DNA of 64,000 nucleotides from Saccharina japonica (Eukaryota > Sar > Phaeophyceae > Laminariales > Laminariaceae): the NCBI GenBank assembly GCA_008828725.1, contig MEHQ01002193.1, positions 103,519-167,518 on the forward strand, in the 5' to 3' direction. Of this stretch, positions 1-11,894 are shown piece by piece (the first letter of the stretch is position 1; each line of letters opens with the position of its first letter). Both the position numbers and the translations under genes were made by a program. The notes below the pieces were generated by a model. That model was not told where the DNA came from, did not search any database, and was given only the letters and a program-made list of their open reading frames with translations.

Positions 1-332
<332 letters not shown>

Positions 333-455
333 GCGCTACCCAGAGCGGTTCAGCCCCCGCCTTGCCCCAGGGGTAATTGGTAAAACACGAAATATTCCTA
401 GTGACAAACGACGAAGAAATTTCAGACGAGGCCGATGATAATACTCGTAGCTTAC

Positions 456-585
456 CGGGGTTGGACCCGAAGAGAGACTCGACGAAAAGCAAGGGCAGCG
501 GGCCCGAGTTGCCGAAGGAAGCGCACATCCGGAGCTCCCGACCCTCCGGCGAACCGGCGGGAAGGCCTAGCACTTTTGCCATCCC
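456..585 (-). CDS. copy 1 exon 3 (signature exon)
   Basis: 43 codons plus one base. The acceptor is AAGCAG|GGG and the donor CCCCG|GTAAGC (phase 1). It holds ASFGNSGPLPLLFVESLF. It differs from the copy 2 exon at 63308-63437 at six of 43 residues. Confidence 0.9.
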
Positions 586-3500
586 CTGCTTGTTATCGTC
601 GTTGTCATTGTCGTTGTAGTCGTTGTCGTTGTCGTTGAAGAGCACCGTGCAAACAACACGCGTGTTACGGTAATAGAAGGTGAAAACAACAACAAACACA
701 AATACAATTTTTCACTAAAGGTGCATGATATGTACGGTATCATAGAGGTAGCAGTTTTTGGCTGAATCGTTTTCGGAACGATCAAGCTCCTTAACCCAAA
801 TTCGTCGGAGTTTCATTTTTGTGACAAATCATATTTCAAAGCACACTTCGGTCATGATGTTTCTCATCCGGCAGCACTTTTATTTTCCTTCAAAATCGTT
901 TTTTCGGTGAGGTATGACGCTCCTTAAGTGAGGAGCTCAGAAACAACATGGTGCACCTCTATCGTAGCATGCGTCTAAAGTATGCGATGGGGGCGCTAGA
1001 GGTGGCGACGCCCCCCCCCCGAAATATTTATGATTGACTGGGTCGGTCAACCGGGGACTTCCCTCCCTCCCCCGAAATATTCATGATTGACTTAGCCGGT
1101 CAACCGATGCACTATTTATGTATGCACACGTACCCAATATGTATCGTCCGATTCCCGGTCCTATCATATATTAAGTTGCTGCGCTTTTCTATTCAGCCCA
1201 TTATCTCGGTCGAAGGAGAATACTCGCGATGATCGTGTTCCACATATATCGCACGGCGTTCGTGGGGAGAAGATCAGTGTTTACCGTCCCCTACTCAGCG
1301 TATCACTTGATCGTAGAGTGGATTACCCCGCCCCCCATACAACTACAGCCATGCATGGATATCAAGTTCACCCCCCCCCCCCATATGATATACGTATAGG
1401 TTGGGTTGGCGTCGGTTGGCAACGACGCTGTAAAACACGCCACTCTCTGCGTGAGCTAGACAACCAGGGTGCCGTTTTTTTTGTTATTTGTTTTGGCGGT
1501 CACCAAAGCTGGCGGTCGAGTAGATCATTTGTGCGGGGTGGAGAACCTTTGTTCCGCACAAGGGGAATGATCGTACCACGTAGTGTTAATATGGTAAGGC
1601 GTCCGCGAGGCAGTTACATAGTAAAACCCATTGCTGTCTCCGGAAGTGGCCACACCAGAACTTAAATTAGCTCATTGAAGCTGTCGTCCATATGCAAGTC
1701 CGCCTCAGAGGCGGTTCTTAGCAGGATGCAGCTCACCCTCCATGCGACTCGCCCAATATCTCACGGCGTTTCGCGCTTGGTGCAAGCAATGTCTGCCTGG
1801 TTGGTGAAAACCCAACGCGCCCCGTCCCAGCATTGTAGGAATGCGAGGGTCTATGGTCATATGACTACGGCCGTGCACAACATGAGTACACCCCCCCCCC
1901 CCCCGTGGGACGAATCCCCCCCCCCCCCCCGGCGGGCCGAATCTGAAACAAAACCCGGAGCTTTGGTCGTGGATTAATGCTATGTGGGTGCCCTTGAATA
2001 ACGGTACATATTTTTGTTTCTGTAGCTTTCTCTGCTTTCGGAGAAGTAGGGTCTATCAGTGATCAATGTTGAAGATCATGCTTGCACACAATACCCTATC
2101 TATCGTAGTAGGTACGCTTTCCATCCGGTATACGCACTCTTCCCACGACGGAGCCGAAGGAAATCTGGAACACCGCGAACACCGGAAGCACGACAATCTC
2201 GGACAGGTTCTGTCCGGGGTTTCCAAGCGTGGAGGCCACGTTGACGAAGAGCAGGCAGGGCTGGAACACGAAGATGATCAGCTTCGACAGAGAGCTGACC
2301 GCGTCCTGTTTTTGTTTTTTCATCGAGGAAAAGCGGTAACGGAAACGGGAGCGGTGAAAGAACAAAAACGGAAGTATTTAAACCGAAAAAAAAAGAAACA
2401 TGAAATAAAGCGGAAACGGAACTTGAAAATACCGGAAGCGGGGTACTACTGTAATCGTAAAAGGGAAGCGTTAGTAATGAAAAAAACCCCACCAACGTCA
2501 CTAAAATCAGCAACATAAACGGAAACTAAAACGGAACGGGGAAAACCGGAAACGAAAGCAAACAAAACAAAATAGGAATTAACCCAGAAACCGAAACGTA
2601 AACCGAAGCATACACCGAAACATAAAAACGAAAACATACATAAATATATAAGCGGAGAACGGAGAAGGGAACTGGAAGGAAAACCGAAACATTCAAAACA
2701 GAAATTAAAACAGAAACGGAACGTAATCAGAAAACGGGAACTGCAACGGGAAACGAAACGCCTACTTAAACTCACTACAAAGCATACACAAAGAGAAACA
2801 TAAACGGATGCTCAGTCGAGCATGGGTTCGGAAAGGAAACGGTAACTGCAGCGGAAAAACAGAGACCTAGTCGGAATCCGAATCGGAACTGGAATCGCAA
2901 TCGCAATCGGGATCAGAATCTGCATGGAATCGGAAATTGCTGCAGCGAACTTAACGTAAACGGGTTTTAGAAACGGACGTTTTCGAACGAGAGCCTGGTA
3001 GTTTGTCTTTCGGGTCGTACGAAACGGAAAAGGGCACCGTCAAAACAGAAATACACGGAAGATTCACACTCAACGAAGGCCAGCCAAGCGTTTGGGTAGT
3101 CCTAATTTGCGTTGGTTTAATAAAGCATTCAGGAAGATAACACAACAACAGCAAGTTGGCACGAGGACATCACACGGAACGAACAAAAACAGTCGAGGCG
3201 GGTCGTCTTGATACTTCGGAGGGGGAACACGGACGACGAAAATTTGCGATACCAATGACGGCGAATGCGTGGTTTACAGGCGAAAGAAACGTTTACTGGT
3301 CTCCGGGCGCTGATGCGTGCTACGATAGAGATGACACTTTTCGCCCGAAATGGTTTATGAATGATCGAGCTTCTTAAAACCCCAAATCGGCGGACTATCA
3401 TCATTTTGTTGCAATCGAATTCCTTGTTTGCTTTTGCCATGGGATTGTCACTTCTACTTTCCTGCAAAATCAGTTTGGGAGGAAGCAATTTAGCTGTTCA

Positions 3501-3898
3501 AGTAAGGAGCTCCAGCAAAAACATGGCGCACACCTCTATCGTAGCAGGCGTCCGCTACAAACGGCAAATAAATTGCATGGCACTGGCACAACAATTGCGC
3601 AGGGAAGTCATTCTTGGTCTGGTTGTACGCAAAAAAAACAAAACCGAAAGCAATGTTTGGAGGTGAGATATAATACGGTACCACCCCTATATACCGTTTG
3701 ACATTGCTCAAAAATATGCCAACAAATGTAGGAGTACGTGTCCACCTCATGAAGTTCCCACTGACTGACCTGATCGAGGATGCCCTTCTTGCTCAAGACG
3801 TACCCGAGAGCGCACGAAACAACCAGCTTCATTACCGCCTGCCAACACACACGAAACCCCACGACAAAAACCGCGGACACCCGGCACGCCCACGTCAT
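456..3898 (-). CDS. PIN-like (auxin efflux carrier family) transporter, copy 1, exons 1-3, 3' part off window
   Basis: Minus-strand gene assembled from three exons: 3770-3898, 2138-2305 and 456-585. The introns of 1464 and 1552 bp both have GT-AG ends. The joined frame stays open for 142 codons and reads as the N-terminal half of a Mem_trans / PIN-like carrier: a first membrane segment ending GYVLSKKGILDQ, a second with LSKLIIFVFQPCLLFVNVA, then the family's Asn-Gly/Ser-Pro-Leu-Pro signature in ASFGNSGPLPLLFVESLF. Family members are multi-pass exporters of auxin or related small molecules in the plasma or ER membrane; the substrate here is unknown. I chose the start at 3898 because it leaves a short leader before the first membrane segment. 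An in-frame upstream ATG at 3973 would add 25 residues. The remaining exons must lie left of position 1. A paralogue occupies 53508-63437 on the same strand. Confidence 0.87.
727..975 (-). mobile_element. MITE family A copy (intron 2 of copy 1 gene)
   Basis: About 248 bp. It has degenerate left and intact right terminal inverted repeats, with internal landmarks TTAACCCAAATTCGTCGG and GTGAGGTATGACGCTCC. Minus means the TACGGTAGAGGTAGCA end comes first. Confidence 0.85.
1021..1115 (+). repeat. short direct duplication
   Basis: Two adjacent copies of a roughly 40-bp sequence with the core ATGATTGACT and GGTCAACCG, differing at a few bases. It lies in intron 2 of copy 1. Confidence 0.7.
1799..1913 (+). 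repeat. dispersed repeat with poly-C end, copy 1
   Basis: Matches 14232-14340 over about 105 bp (shared blocks GCATTGTAGG, GCGAGGGTCTATGGTCATA and CCGTGCACAACAT) and ends in a C run. Intronic. Further C runs follow to 1931. Confidence 0.75.
2015..2095 (+). repeat. dispersed short repeat R90
   Basis: Copy of a roughly 85-bp repeat with the core GTGATCAACGTTGAAG then CATGCTGCACATTGTCGG. Other copies lie at 17944-18030, 23070-23165, 33046-33130 and 55750-55845. This copy ends before the GGATGGCAAA part. Confidence 0.6.
2138..2305 (-). CDS. copy 1 exon 2
   Basis: 56 codons. The acceptor is AAACAG|GAC and the donor AGA|GTGCGT, both phase 0. It encodes LSKLIIFVFQPCLLFVNVA and then a second hydrophobic segment ending FGSVVGR, matching helices 2 and 3 of the family. 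Confidence 0.86.
2320..2960 (+). repeat. degenerate purine-rich AACGGAAA-type low-complexity tract
   Basis: Long run of variants of GGAAACGGAA on the + strand, inside intron 1 of copy 1. On the transcribed strand it is pyrimidine-rich and begins just upstream of the exon 2 acceptor. Confidence 0.75.
3312..3552 (-). mobile_element. MITE family A copy (intron 1 of copy 1 gene)
   Basis: Ends GATGCGTGCTACGATAG and TATCGTAGCAGGCGTC. The interior is diverged but collinear with other copies. Confidence 0.8.
3770..3898 (-). CDS. copy 1 exon 1 (N-terminal membrane segment)
   Basis: 43 codons from ATG to a CAG|GTCAGT donor, ending in phase 0. It encodes a hydrophobic stretch followed by GYVLSKKGILDQ, the usual end of the first helix in PIN-like proteins. 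Confidence 0.82.
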
Positions 3899-4329
3899 GC
3901 GCGGAAATAAATAATGCGGAGCAATTCGAGCTGGAGGGAGGCACTCAAGAATCAAGTTATTGACTTGGTCCAACCGTCTAACAGCTCTCCGAGTGTTTTA
4001 CTTGTTTTTTTGTTTTCCTGAATTTTCTTCTATTTGAAGTGCCTGTTCATGAAAAATCGATATCAATCAAAGCTTGTTCGGCACGCCCTTGGGTCTTGCA
4101 GCAAGGAGCTACGCGATAACGTTGGGTTATATGAGATTGTTTCACATTACATTTATTATTTCGGAGTGCTCATGAGTGATACACGTTGCAGCTCATGCTA
4201 AATACACATTTTCGGATGGGTATATTGAGACGTAATGATGAAAAACTAAAAAAGGTCAATTTGACACGCCACGCTAGAAGTAGGAGTAGGAGCACGGTCT
4301 GGTGGAAATGTTTGGGATTGTCTACTGCT

Positions 4330-4433
4330 ACGGGCAAGGGCCATAGTAAATGGAACCTACGGTACACCCAAAAACCTATATATTTACCTATTTTTATGGA
4401 CAATAATTGGTAATATTTGCTATGGTCCCCCGA
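4330..4433 (-). mobile_element. MITE family B copy
   Basis: Inverted ends around GGCCATAGTAAATGGAACC and GCTATGGTCCCCCG, with the family interior AAACCTATATATTTACCTA. Confidence 0.7.
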
Positions 4434-4437
4434 AACA

Positions 4438-4808
4438 GTGACTATTATTAATACGCAGTGACTTTTAGTGACTATTACTCGTATTAATAGTGACTATTAG
4501 CGACTATTAGTGAATATGAGTGACTATTAGTGACTATTATTAATAGTGACTATTAGTGACTATTAGTGACAATTTGTGACTGTTTGTGACTGTTAATGAC
4601 TACCATGAGTGACGATTAGTGACGATTAGTGACTATTAGGACTATATTAGTGACTATGAGTGACTATGAGTGACTATGATTCACTGTTAGTGACTATTAG
4701 TGGCTATTAGTGACTATTTGTGACTATTATGACTATCCCTGACTATTAGCGACTACTGAGGACTGATAATGAGTGTTAGGGACTATTGCTGACTATTGCT
4801 GACTATTG
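4438..4808 (+). repeat. minisatellite, TGACTATTAG-type units
   Basis: Some 30 degenerate 9-12-bp units of TGACTATTAG with variants, directly following a family B element. Confidence 0.9.
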
Positions 4809-4889
4809 GTAAGCTCCCGAGAAGCGAAGATCTACCCGATACTGCTTTTGAGTCCCATTCATTGTGTATATACACTAGTTTTCACTCCC

Positions 4890-5115
4890 TGGACAGATCA
4901 TCTTCACGTCTACAGACGGATCATGATCTAGATGATCTATATCAGCTTACAGATATATAATGATCTAGATGATCTACATAAACATCATGATCTAGATGAC
5001 TTACAGATAGATCATGATATACATCATGATCTAGATCACTTACAGATAGATAACTACCTACTGTATATTATGGACAGACATATCATGATCTATAGATGAC
5101 ATCTACCGTTACTGT
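4890..5115. repeat. degenerate GATCATGATCTAGATGA-rich array
   Basis: Repeated variants of ATCATGATCTAGATGATC with strong local dyad symmetry. Units are irregular, 20-40 bp apart. Confidence 0.7.
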
Positions 5116-5339
5116 AGTAGTACTTCGTGCTTGCCGTTGCATATACAGTACAGATGCAACCCGAAGAAACTAGCATGAGCTACGTAGATCACGAAGAGAC
5201 AGATGATACCGAGTAGCTCCCGGCTGTATAAGCTATAGGAGTAGTAGATAATACATACACGATCGGGAACATAGATCTGCCTTGAAGTATCTAGATCCTG
5301 GGAATCGATGATCCGTCCGAGATGTGTCGAGTTTTCGTC

Positions 5340-5500
5340 GTATACACCTGCGGGCTCCTTGGCCCAAAATCGTCTGAATTTTGTTTCTGTGATTTACCAC
5401 AGGTTTCGGAATAACGAGGGAAGGAGTGCTTGACCCAAAAATCGCCGGACTTTCATTGTTGTGGTTGCAACACTGTTCCTTACCACATTGTCCCGAAATA
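5340..5500 (-). mobile_element. truncated MITE family A fragments
   Basis: Two adjacent remnants, each with the GCTCCTTgrCCCAAAATCG part of family A and no terminal repeats. Confidence 0.55.
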
Positions 5501-5523
5501 TAAGCACATTTTACACACTAATA

Positions 5524-5771
5524 GACGCGTGCTACGGTAGCGGTAGCACGTCTTGGTTGAATCGTTTTATGAACGATCGGGCTCCTTAACCAAAATTCGT
5601 CGGACTTGAATTTTTGTGACGAATACTGTTTCAAAGGATGCTTCGGTCATTAGATTTCGCATCCGGCAGCCCTTGTATTTTCCTCCAAAATCATTTTTTT
5701 CGGTGAGGTATGACGCTCCTTAAGTGAGGAGCTCAGAAAAAACATGGCGCACCTCCATCGTAGCATGCGTC
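5524..5771 (-). mobile_element. MITE family A, full length, 4-bp target duplication AATA
   Basis: 248 bp from GACGCGTGCTACGG to CGTAGCATGCGTC. AATA at 5520-5523 and again at 5772-5775 flanks the element directly. Confidence 0.93.
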
Positions 5772-5843
5772 AATATTCAATAAAAAAGTAGCTTATATTT
5801 CGGGACAGAGTGGTATTTACTTAGGCCATGGGGGTCGTGGCCG

Positions 5844-6112
5844 ACTGGTGCTACGGCAGGGGGGTTATGTAAAGGTGCTTGTTTTTCACCTGCACAGAGT
5901 CACTCGGCCTTAGCGACTGCTCTACTGCATTGTACTCATAACCTTTTTTGTTTGTTTTTTATTCGTTTTATTTAAACCGCCATTGAAGGGTTTGTTACGT
6001 AACGCGAACCAAACTTTGTTTAGGTCCTTTTTTCAATTACACTCGGAGCCACTCGATAGAGTGGCCAAAACCCGGTAATGAAAATGTGGGTACCCTTCCT
6101 TTCGTGGGCATT
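5844..6112 (+). mobile_element. MITE family C copy
   Basis: Starts ACTGGTGCTACGGCAGG and is collinear with 18641-18907 (CACTCGGCC, TTGTACTCATAACC, CGGAGCCACTCG, GAAAATGTGGG). The right terminus is eroded. Confidence 0.8.
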
Positions 6113-6302
6113 GTTTAGTCTCCTCAAAGGAGTGTGTTGGGTGAGACGTAGGGCTGGGACCTAATAAGAAACGGTAAATCTGGTCCAACAGGCTGGATTT
6201 CTTATTTGAGAGAGGGTGCTTTCCACACTAACTTCAAGATCATGACCTTCCCGAAGGATTTCTTTAATAACCTGTTTCTTATCAGGCTTCCTGTACTGTA
6301 TT

Positions 6303-6967
6303 AAGATAGAGGTGCACTTGCATCTAGTGCATTTTCTGAGGAGGCTCCTCCCCTGAGAAGCTCTACACTTAAAAACAAGCCAAAAGACGGATTTCGGACG
6401 GAAATAAAAGTGCTACGGCAATGAACAATCCCATAATAGACAACGAAAAATTTCACACCCTGTACAGCTAATTACGCAGCTATTTTCAGTTTTTTGCTGA
6501 TTAAGGTCGACACACAAAGCAAGGAGTTCCAAAAAAACAAAAATCACCAAAAAAACGGAGGGGAAAAACAAAGAAACAAATGTGACCTTCGTGAGGCTCG
6601 AACCCCCTCCTGAGGACACAAATGCAAATATTTAGATGCGTAAAGTAGCTGTATAGCCTCGTAGAACTTCTTGCAATCGCTGAAGTCGATGGTTCGAACC
6701 TCACACAAATCACTTTTTTTTTTCGTGTTTTCGCTTTTTTTCCCCTCGAGATATCTGCCAAAAAAAGCATGTCCATGACTCTGTATTCCTGCCCGCTGTA
6801 GAGGGACATTTACTTTCGGACCGAAATGGGCAGCTATTTAGCTGTACAGGGTGTGAAAAATTTCAACACAAGAACGAGATTCGGACGATTTTGGGACTAA
6901 GGCCCCCCGCCCGCCAGTTCAGAAAACGTTTCAGCCAAAACACGCCAACTCCACCGTAGCATGCGCC
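6303..6967 (+). mobile_element. MITE family A interrupted by a hAT-like element
   Basis: Family A landmarks occur on both sides of an insertion at 6454-6855: TAGAGGTGCAC and the hairpin part on the left, ACGAGATTCGGACGATTTTGG and CACCGTAGCATGCG on the right. The interruption point is flanked by an 8-bp duplication. Confidence 0.85.
6454..6855. mobile_element. hAT-like non-autonomous foldback element with 8-bp target duplication
   Basis: 402 bp with terminal inverted repeats CACACCCTGTACAGCT and AGCTGTACAGGGTGTG. AAAAATTT flanks both sides (6446-6453 and 6856-6863). CA...TG ends plus an 8-bp duplication are the hAT pattern. Each half carries a TTCGAACC / GGCTCGAACC motif like a Pol III B box, in opposite orientation, so the element is itself a loose inverted repeat. 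It encodes no transposase. Confidence 0.85.
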
Positions 6968-7033
6968 GCCCTCAGGATAAAAAACAACAACTCACGAGGT
7001 ATATCCCGAAAAACACACATGGGGAAAAATTAT

Positions 7034-7130
7034 GACGGGGGACCATATCAAATAGGACCCAGAGGGTACACACAAACCCCCACAATTTTTCCTATTTTCA
7101 CGAACATTGCGGGGGACCATATGTAGTAAG
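7034..7130. mobile_element. rearranged MITE family B copy
   Basis: Two GGGGGACCATAT ends in the same orientation around a family B interior (GGTACACACAAACCCC). The right end is therefore inverted compared with other copies. Confidence 0.55.
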
Positions 7131-7349
7131 TAGCGGGACAAAAACTTGCTATTAATAGTGAAGATGGAGAAATTCTTTACGTTTTGGTGTACCGTTGGCC
7201 CCCTCTTTATCCCCCCGTCTTAACAATAGTTTGGCACTTGTTGCTATGGTTCCCCGGAATACTATTAGGGGGTTTCCAACGATAGTGGGTTAAAAGGCAT
7301 ACTAATGGCTATACGAATATTAGGCAAGCGAAACAATTTGCCTCCTACG

Positions 7350-7436
7350 ACGAAAACGTGCTATCCCTATCATCGTAGAACGCCTCCAACAATACTTATA
7401 GTGTAGAACTCCTCAAGTGAGGAGCTCCATAAAAAA
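7350..7436 (-). mobile_element. MITE family A fragment
   Basis: Only an ACGTGCTATCCCTATCATCG end-like piece and the CTCCTCAAGTGAGGAGCTC hairpin remain. Confidence 0.4.
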
Positions 7437-7632
7437 CAGCAAAGAAAAATCAACGCGCTAGCAGGTGTCAACATTTTAATCTTAGTTGTTACTGTGAAGT
7501 GATTAGGGCAAGGACACAGAGTATCCCCAGCCAGGTCAGCCTAGGCACCGGGTACTCGTTGGTACTCACGTGTGTTGTTTGCTTGGAGATAGAAGGAGGG
7601 CAGCTTTATTCATTTTCTGTTTGTATAACCAC

Positions 7633-8034
7633 TGTCAAACGTGCTCTGTGTAGCCACGTGCCTATACCGTGAGTCGTCAAGGAGAAGGTGGTAGATAATA
7701 TACACTCGTATCACCACGTACCAAATACACACCAGGTGAGCCAATACCGTTTTGTCAGAGGCCCATCATAAACACCACACACAGGAGGTAAGCCGCACCA
7801 GGTTTGTCACCGGCTGCACCCCTCACACATATACGAGCAGTATCATTCTATCAAAGCCCGGGTCTCATCATCATTGTATCGCAGACTGCTCCCAGGAGGG
7901 AGACAGCAACCCACGCGAGGCATCATCTCAGATCATAATGCCTCGCCATACCATATAAACCCCAATCTCCGTAGACCAGTATGAAACCGCCACATATCGG
8001 GAAACCAGTATCGAGCAACCGCATACCACAAACA
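7633..8034 (-). repeat. 3' LTR
   Basis: 402 bp. On the + strand it starts TGTCAAACGTGCTC and ends CATACCACAAACA. It appears identical to 12024-12425. Downstream of the coding frame in element orientation. Confidence 0.93.
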
Positions 8035-8045
8035 GCCCCCCTATT
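8035..8045 (-). other. polypurine tract of the LTR element
   Basis: The minus strand reads AATAGGGGGGC immediately before the TG that opens the 3' LTR, as expected for the plus-strand primer. Confidence 0.7.
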
Positions 8046-8084
8046 CGGTGCGCGATACGATAGGTCCCGAATACTTATCACCAA

Positions 8085-8240
8085 TTGCCAGGTAAAACGG
8101 CAAGTCCCAAATTCCATAATAAAACATTGCCAAGGTAAAACGGCAACCCCAAATTCAATCCTTCATCATTGCCAAGGTAAAACGGCAACCCCAAATTCCA
8201 TCCTCAAGAATTGTCAACGTAAAACGGCAATCCCGATACC
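8085..8240 (+). repeat. about 45-bp tandem repeat, four units
   Basis: Four units built on TTGCCAAGGTAAAACGGCAA followed by CCCCAAATTC, inside the LTR element close to its 3' LTR. Confidence 0.85.
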
Positions 8241-10377
8241 AAATCTCTCAATCTCGATTCCAGTATATATCTCCTAAACTATAGCGAGACAGTAACTACG
8301 GGAAGGGGAAAATCCAACAAACGTGAGTATGCTGGTAAAACCTTCAAACAAAATCAATAACACCGTCTTCACATAAATACCGTACCGCCCGATAACATCG
8401 GCCCCCCTGTTGTGTACTCTGTAAGAGCACAACAACAGAACATCTCTGATATATAACACCTCAAATCAAATCATAGCAGCCCCCCTGCTTGACACTCCCC
8501 TCGGAAGTATACAAGAAGACAACAATCCGCATCTGAATCCAAAAGTACCATAGGTATCAGTAATTGGTTCCCCTGTACGTTGTGCGCAATTAACCAACAG
8601 CCAAAGCGTACGGCACGATTCATCAAGACCATCGGCATACTCTATTGGCGTATTAACCTTATTCAACGTATGCGTACCTCCCAACACTTTCTCCCATTTC
8701 CTTAAGAACTCCTGAAGTTGCACGTTAATTCTTCAAGTACTTCCAAAAACATCCCATGCACATCGAAAACTCCTAATATTATCCCCCAGAACCAAATCCC
8801 CCAAAACCCCCGGAAAAACAAACAAACAAACGGACCAGTGGATGAAATCACAACAAGTTCATCACAGAGTCACGGTCAAGCGAAACGTCTCAGCATGCAA
8901 CGGTTTGATGAGAAAGTCGGCATGCTGCTCTGCCGACCGTACGTATTAATCTCAAACTATCCGTTAGACACATGCTCTAGATATTTACGTCCTATAATCA
9001 AACCTTACACAGGCACCAGCGCGCATAACTACTCCACCAGAGACAGACGTCCGGTCAGTAGCCTTGCGTGCATCCGCATCCACGTACGAACGTTAAAACC
9101 CCAACTGGACTCGACTATCTGCGATGGAAAGTCTTCGTCGTGTTACCGAGTACAACTACTATCTCCCCCCTGCTCGGAAGACGACAAACATCCATCGCAT
9201 GGTTAATAGTAAAATCCTGCGACATCAGTGTGACTCAAAAACCCCTCAATCATAAAATCAAAACTAAACTCAACTCCACACCCACAAACCAGAAACATCA
9301 GCGATCTGTATCAAATAAGCGCCGCAGACAACGAAACAAACAGAACGTCGTTGTCGTTGTATGCATTCACTCACGTACAAGACTGCTCGGTCCAGCGTTA
9401 TAATTCAACTATCCTCCTACCAAAAACAAGCATTTAGGCCCTCGATATACCAGGTAAGGCATCGTCTTTCAATCATACCCCAGGTCATGATAAATGGACT
9501 GCCATAACCGGATAGGTGACAATGTACAGCTGTTGATGCTGTTATTTTATAGTATTCTGACATCGTACTTCAGAGGTCGTAGTACGCAATTCAGAATGCC
9601 AAATATCAGGTACCAGTATAACAGGTGCATATAACTCTACTCGTATATCCAATGCAAACATATTACAATCCAAGCGTCATAAATATTTCGGCTCGTCAAT
9701 TCCTACTGAAACAAAACGATCCAAAAACATTTAATCTACTGTGGGTCATTGCTACTAAGCGACCCCAACCCCACGCGCTCAACCCCCGTCTCCTGCTCCC
9801 TACCCCACGGACTCGACGCTTGTCTTCCGCCGCGGCTCAACGTCACCGCGGCATGGACTACATCTCATAAATCCGCAGAGTTAGGGTGCATTTTGACTCG
9901 TTGAGCAAAGGGTGCATCGGGTGGTTACTTTCAGCGCCAGGAACCAAGTCAAATCGTTAGATAACGAAACACATCATTATGCACTATGTCTGTGGGTAGA
10001 ATCATGCCATCAAACCCCCCCTTGTGATTCTTCCCAGTACAACAGTAGTGACAAAAACATTCCGTGTGCAAGGGCTTGGTGAGGAAATCAGCATTGATTT
10101 TCACACATCAATATCATGTACCAGGTACTGCTGTAGAACCAAGCATAAATCAGCAGTAATTCTTCAACACATTGATGACGCAGTGGAGCAAAATTAGCAG
10201 TAATTTTCCCACATTGTATATAATGCGCTGAAAAATCAAGTAATTTTCCAGCACATTTATATCAGGCATTGCAGAATCAAGCCTATCATGGCATCACAAC
10301 CCCCCCCCGTGATTCCAACAGCAAGACACACAAAATATAGCGGTGGTGCATCATACCCGTAGGGTACAATCACACAA
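8241..10377 (-). other. LTR-element interior without recognisable pol
   Basis: The longest minus-strand frames here are about 85 codons (8466-8723) and I recognise none of them. Several further C runs (8400, 8476, 9165, 10012, 10300) are polypurine on the coding strand. Degenerate CAGTAATTTTCC repeats lie at 10140-10260. Confidence 0.6.
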
Positions 10378-11782
10378 CTATAGCAGTCCCACGTACCAGC
10401 CAATTGTTGACTTGCCTGGATCAAACGGGAACGTTCGCTCTCCTACCCAGTTCCCATTCAACCACACACATAGCTGCGATCCACCATACCAGGGGTACAA
10501 GCTCACCACAACTACAGCAGTCCTGCTCAAATATGCCGGCCAAGACACAGAGAAGCACAAAAACAAAATAACAGACCAAGAAAATCCAGTCCACTGAATC
10601 CACCAACAAGAAAGTTGGCCAGACTGGAAAATATAACATGCCTGCTTCCCTGGATCAAATGGAAAAGATCGCGCCCCGCTGCCGCAGATGCTGCTGCTGC
10701 TGCTCCCCTCTTCCACGAGCTCCACCTCTGGCCGTCCGCCGTCAACCCCCCCCCCAAGCCCATCCCGTTCCTCTGGTTTCCCTGGGTCGAAGGGGTACGA
10801 GCCACTCTGGCCCAAACCAATCTGCGGCACTCCGCCACCGTCCCCACCGAGCTCCACCTCAGGCAAAGCAACACAAAGCTCCACCACCTTAGCCTGAGCA
10901 CCACCAAGCCCCACCACCTTAGGCCCAGCCACTCCAAGTTCCACCACCGCAGCCTCAGAACCGAGCTCCTTCTCCTCAGCCTCGGGCTGCTGCTGTACGG
11001 CATCAGCGAGCTTCCCCAGCTCAGGCTCAGGCTGCTGCTGTACAGACGCCGCTACCAGCGCACGCGTACCACCGAGCTCGTGCGCCTCGGACGCAGTCAC
11101 ACCAAGCTCGTCGAAGCTCCGGTACGGAACACCAATTCCTCCAGCTCGTCGCTTGGCGGACTGCAACTTCTCCCACCAGGCTTGCTTCTGCAGGAAGGTA
11201 CGCGGTCGAGGTCCATGATACATGTTCCACAGCTCCTCGCGCGCAGCCGCTCTACGGGCATCCCTTTCCTTGCTGACGACATCCAGCTCCAACATCAGGT
11301 CCTTCATCATCTGCTGCCGAAGCAGTTCGCTCTCCCCTGGCATAGCACTACCCCCCCTAGTCGTCGACCTCGGCACTACTGCTGGCTGTACCTGCGGCTG
11401 CTGGAGCGCCGGCGTTCGAGCCTGCGACACGTAGCGGTGGTACGGCGCGTAGACGATAGTAGGCTGGGCAGTGCACTGCCTGGCCATGTGACCATAGGCC
11501 AGGAACCCATCGCACACGCTGTTTGGTGCAAAACAAATCGCGGCCATATGCCCTCGAGCACCGCAACGCTCGCACATGTAAAACCCGCCCATAGACGCTC
11601 CTGGGGGCGGAGGGGACTCCGGCTGGTACCACCCATGTCCGGTGATACGTGCACAACCAGTGTCCCCTGGGTTCTGCTGCTGTTGACGCTGATGCTGCGG
11701 CTGAGGTGGGTACTGCTGCTGGTAACTGTGACCTCCACCCCAATGCCGCTGCTGTTGCCGCTGATGCGGCCAGGCGCCTCCA

Positions 11783-11821
<39 letters not shown>

Positions 11822-11853
11822 GGCCCTGCGCCTCCATACTGCCGCTGCTGTTG

Positions 11854-11894
<41 letters not shown>

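Noticed and set aside
6650..6735. Possible tRNA gene (GGTTCGAACC)
   Set aside because: No acceptor stem, and it lies within the hAT-like foldback, which has a mirrored copy of the motif.
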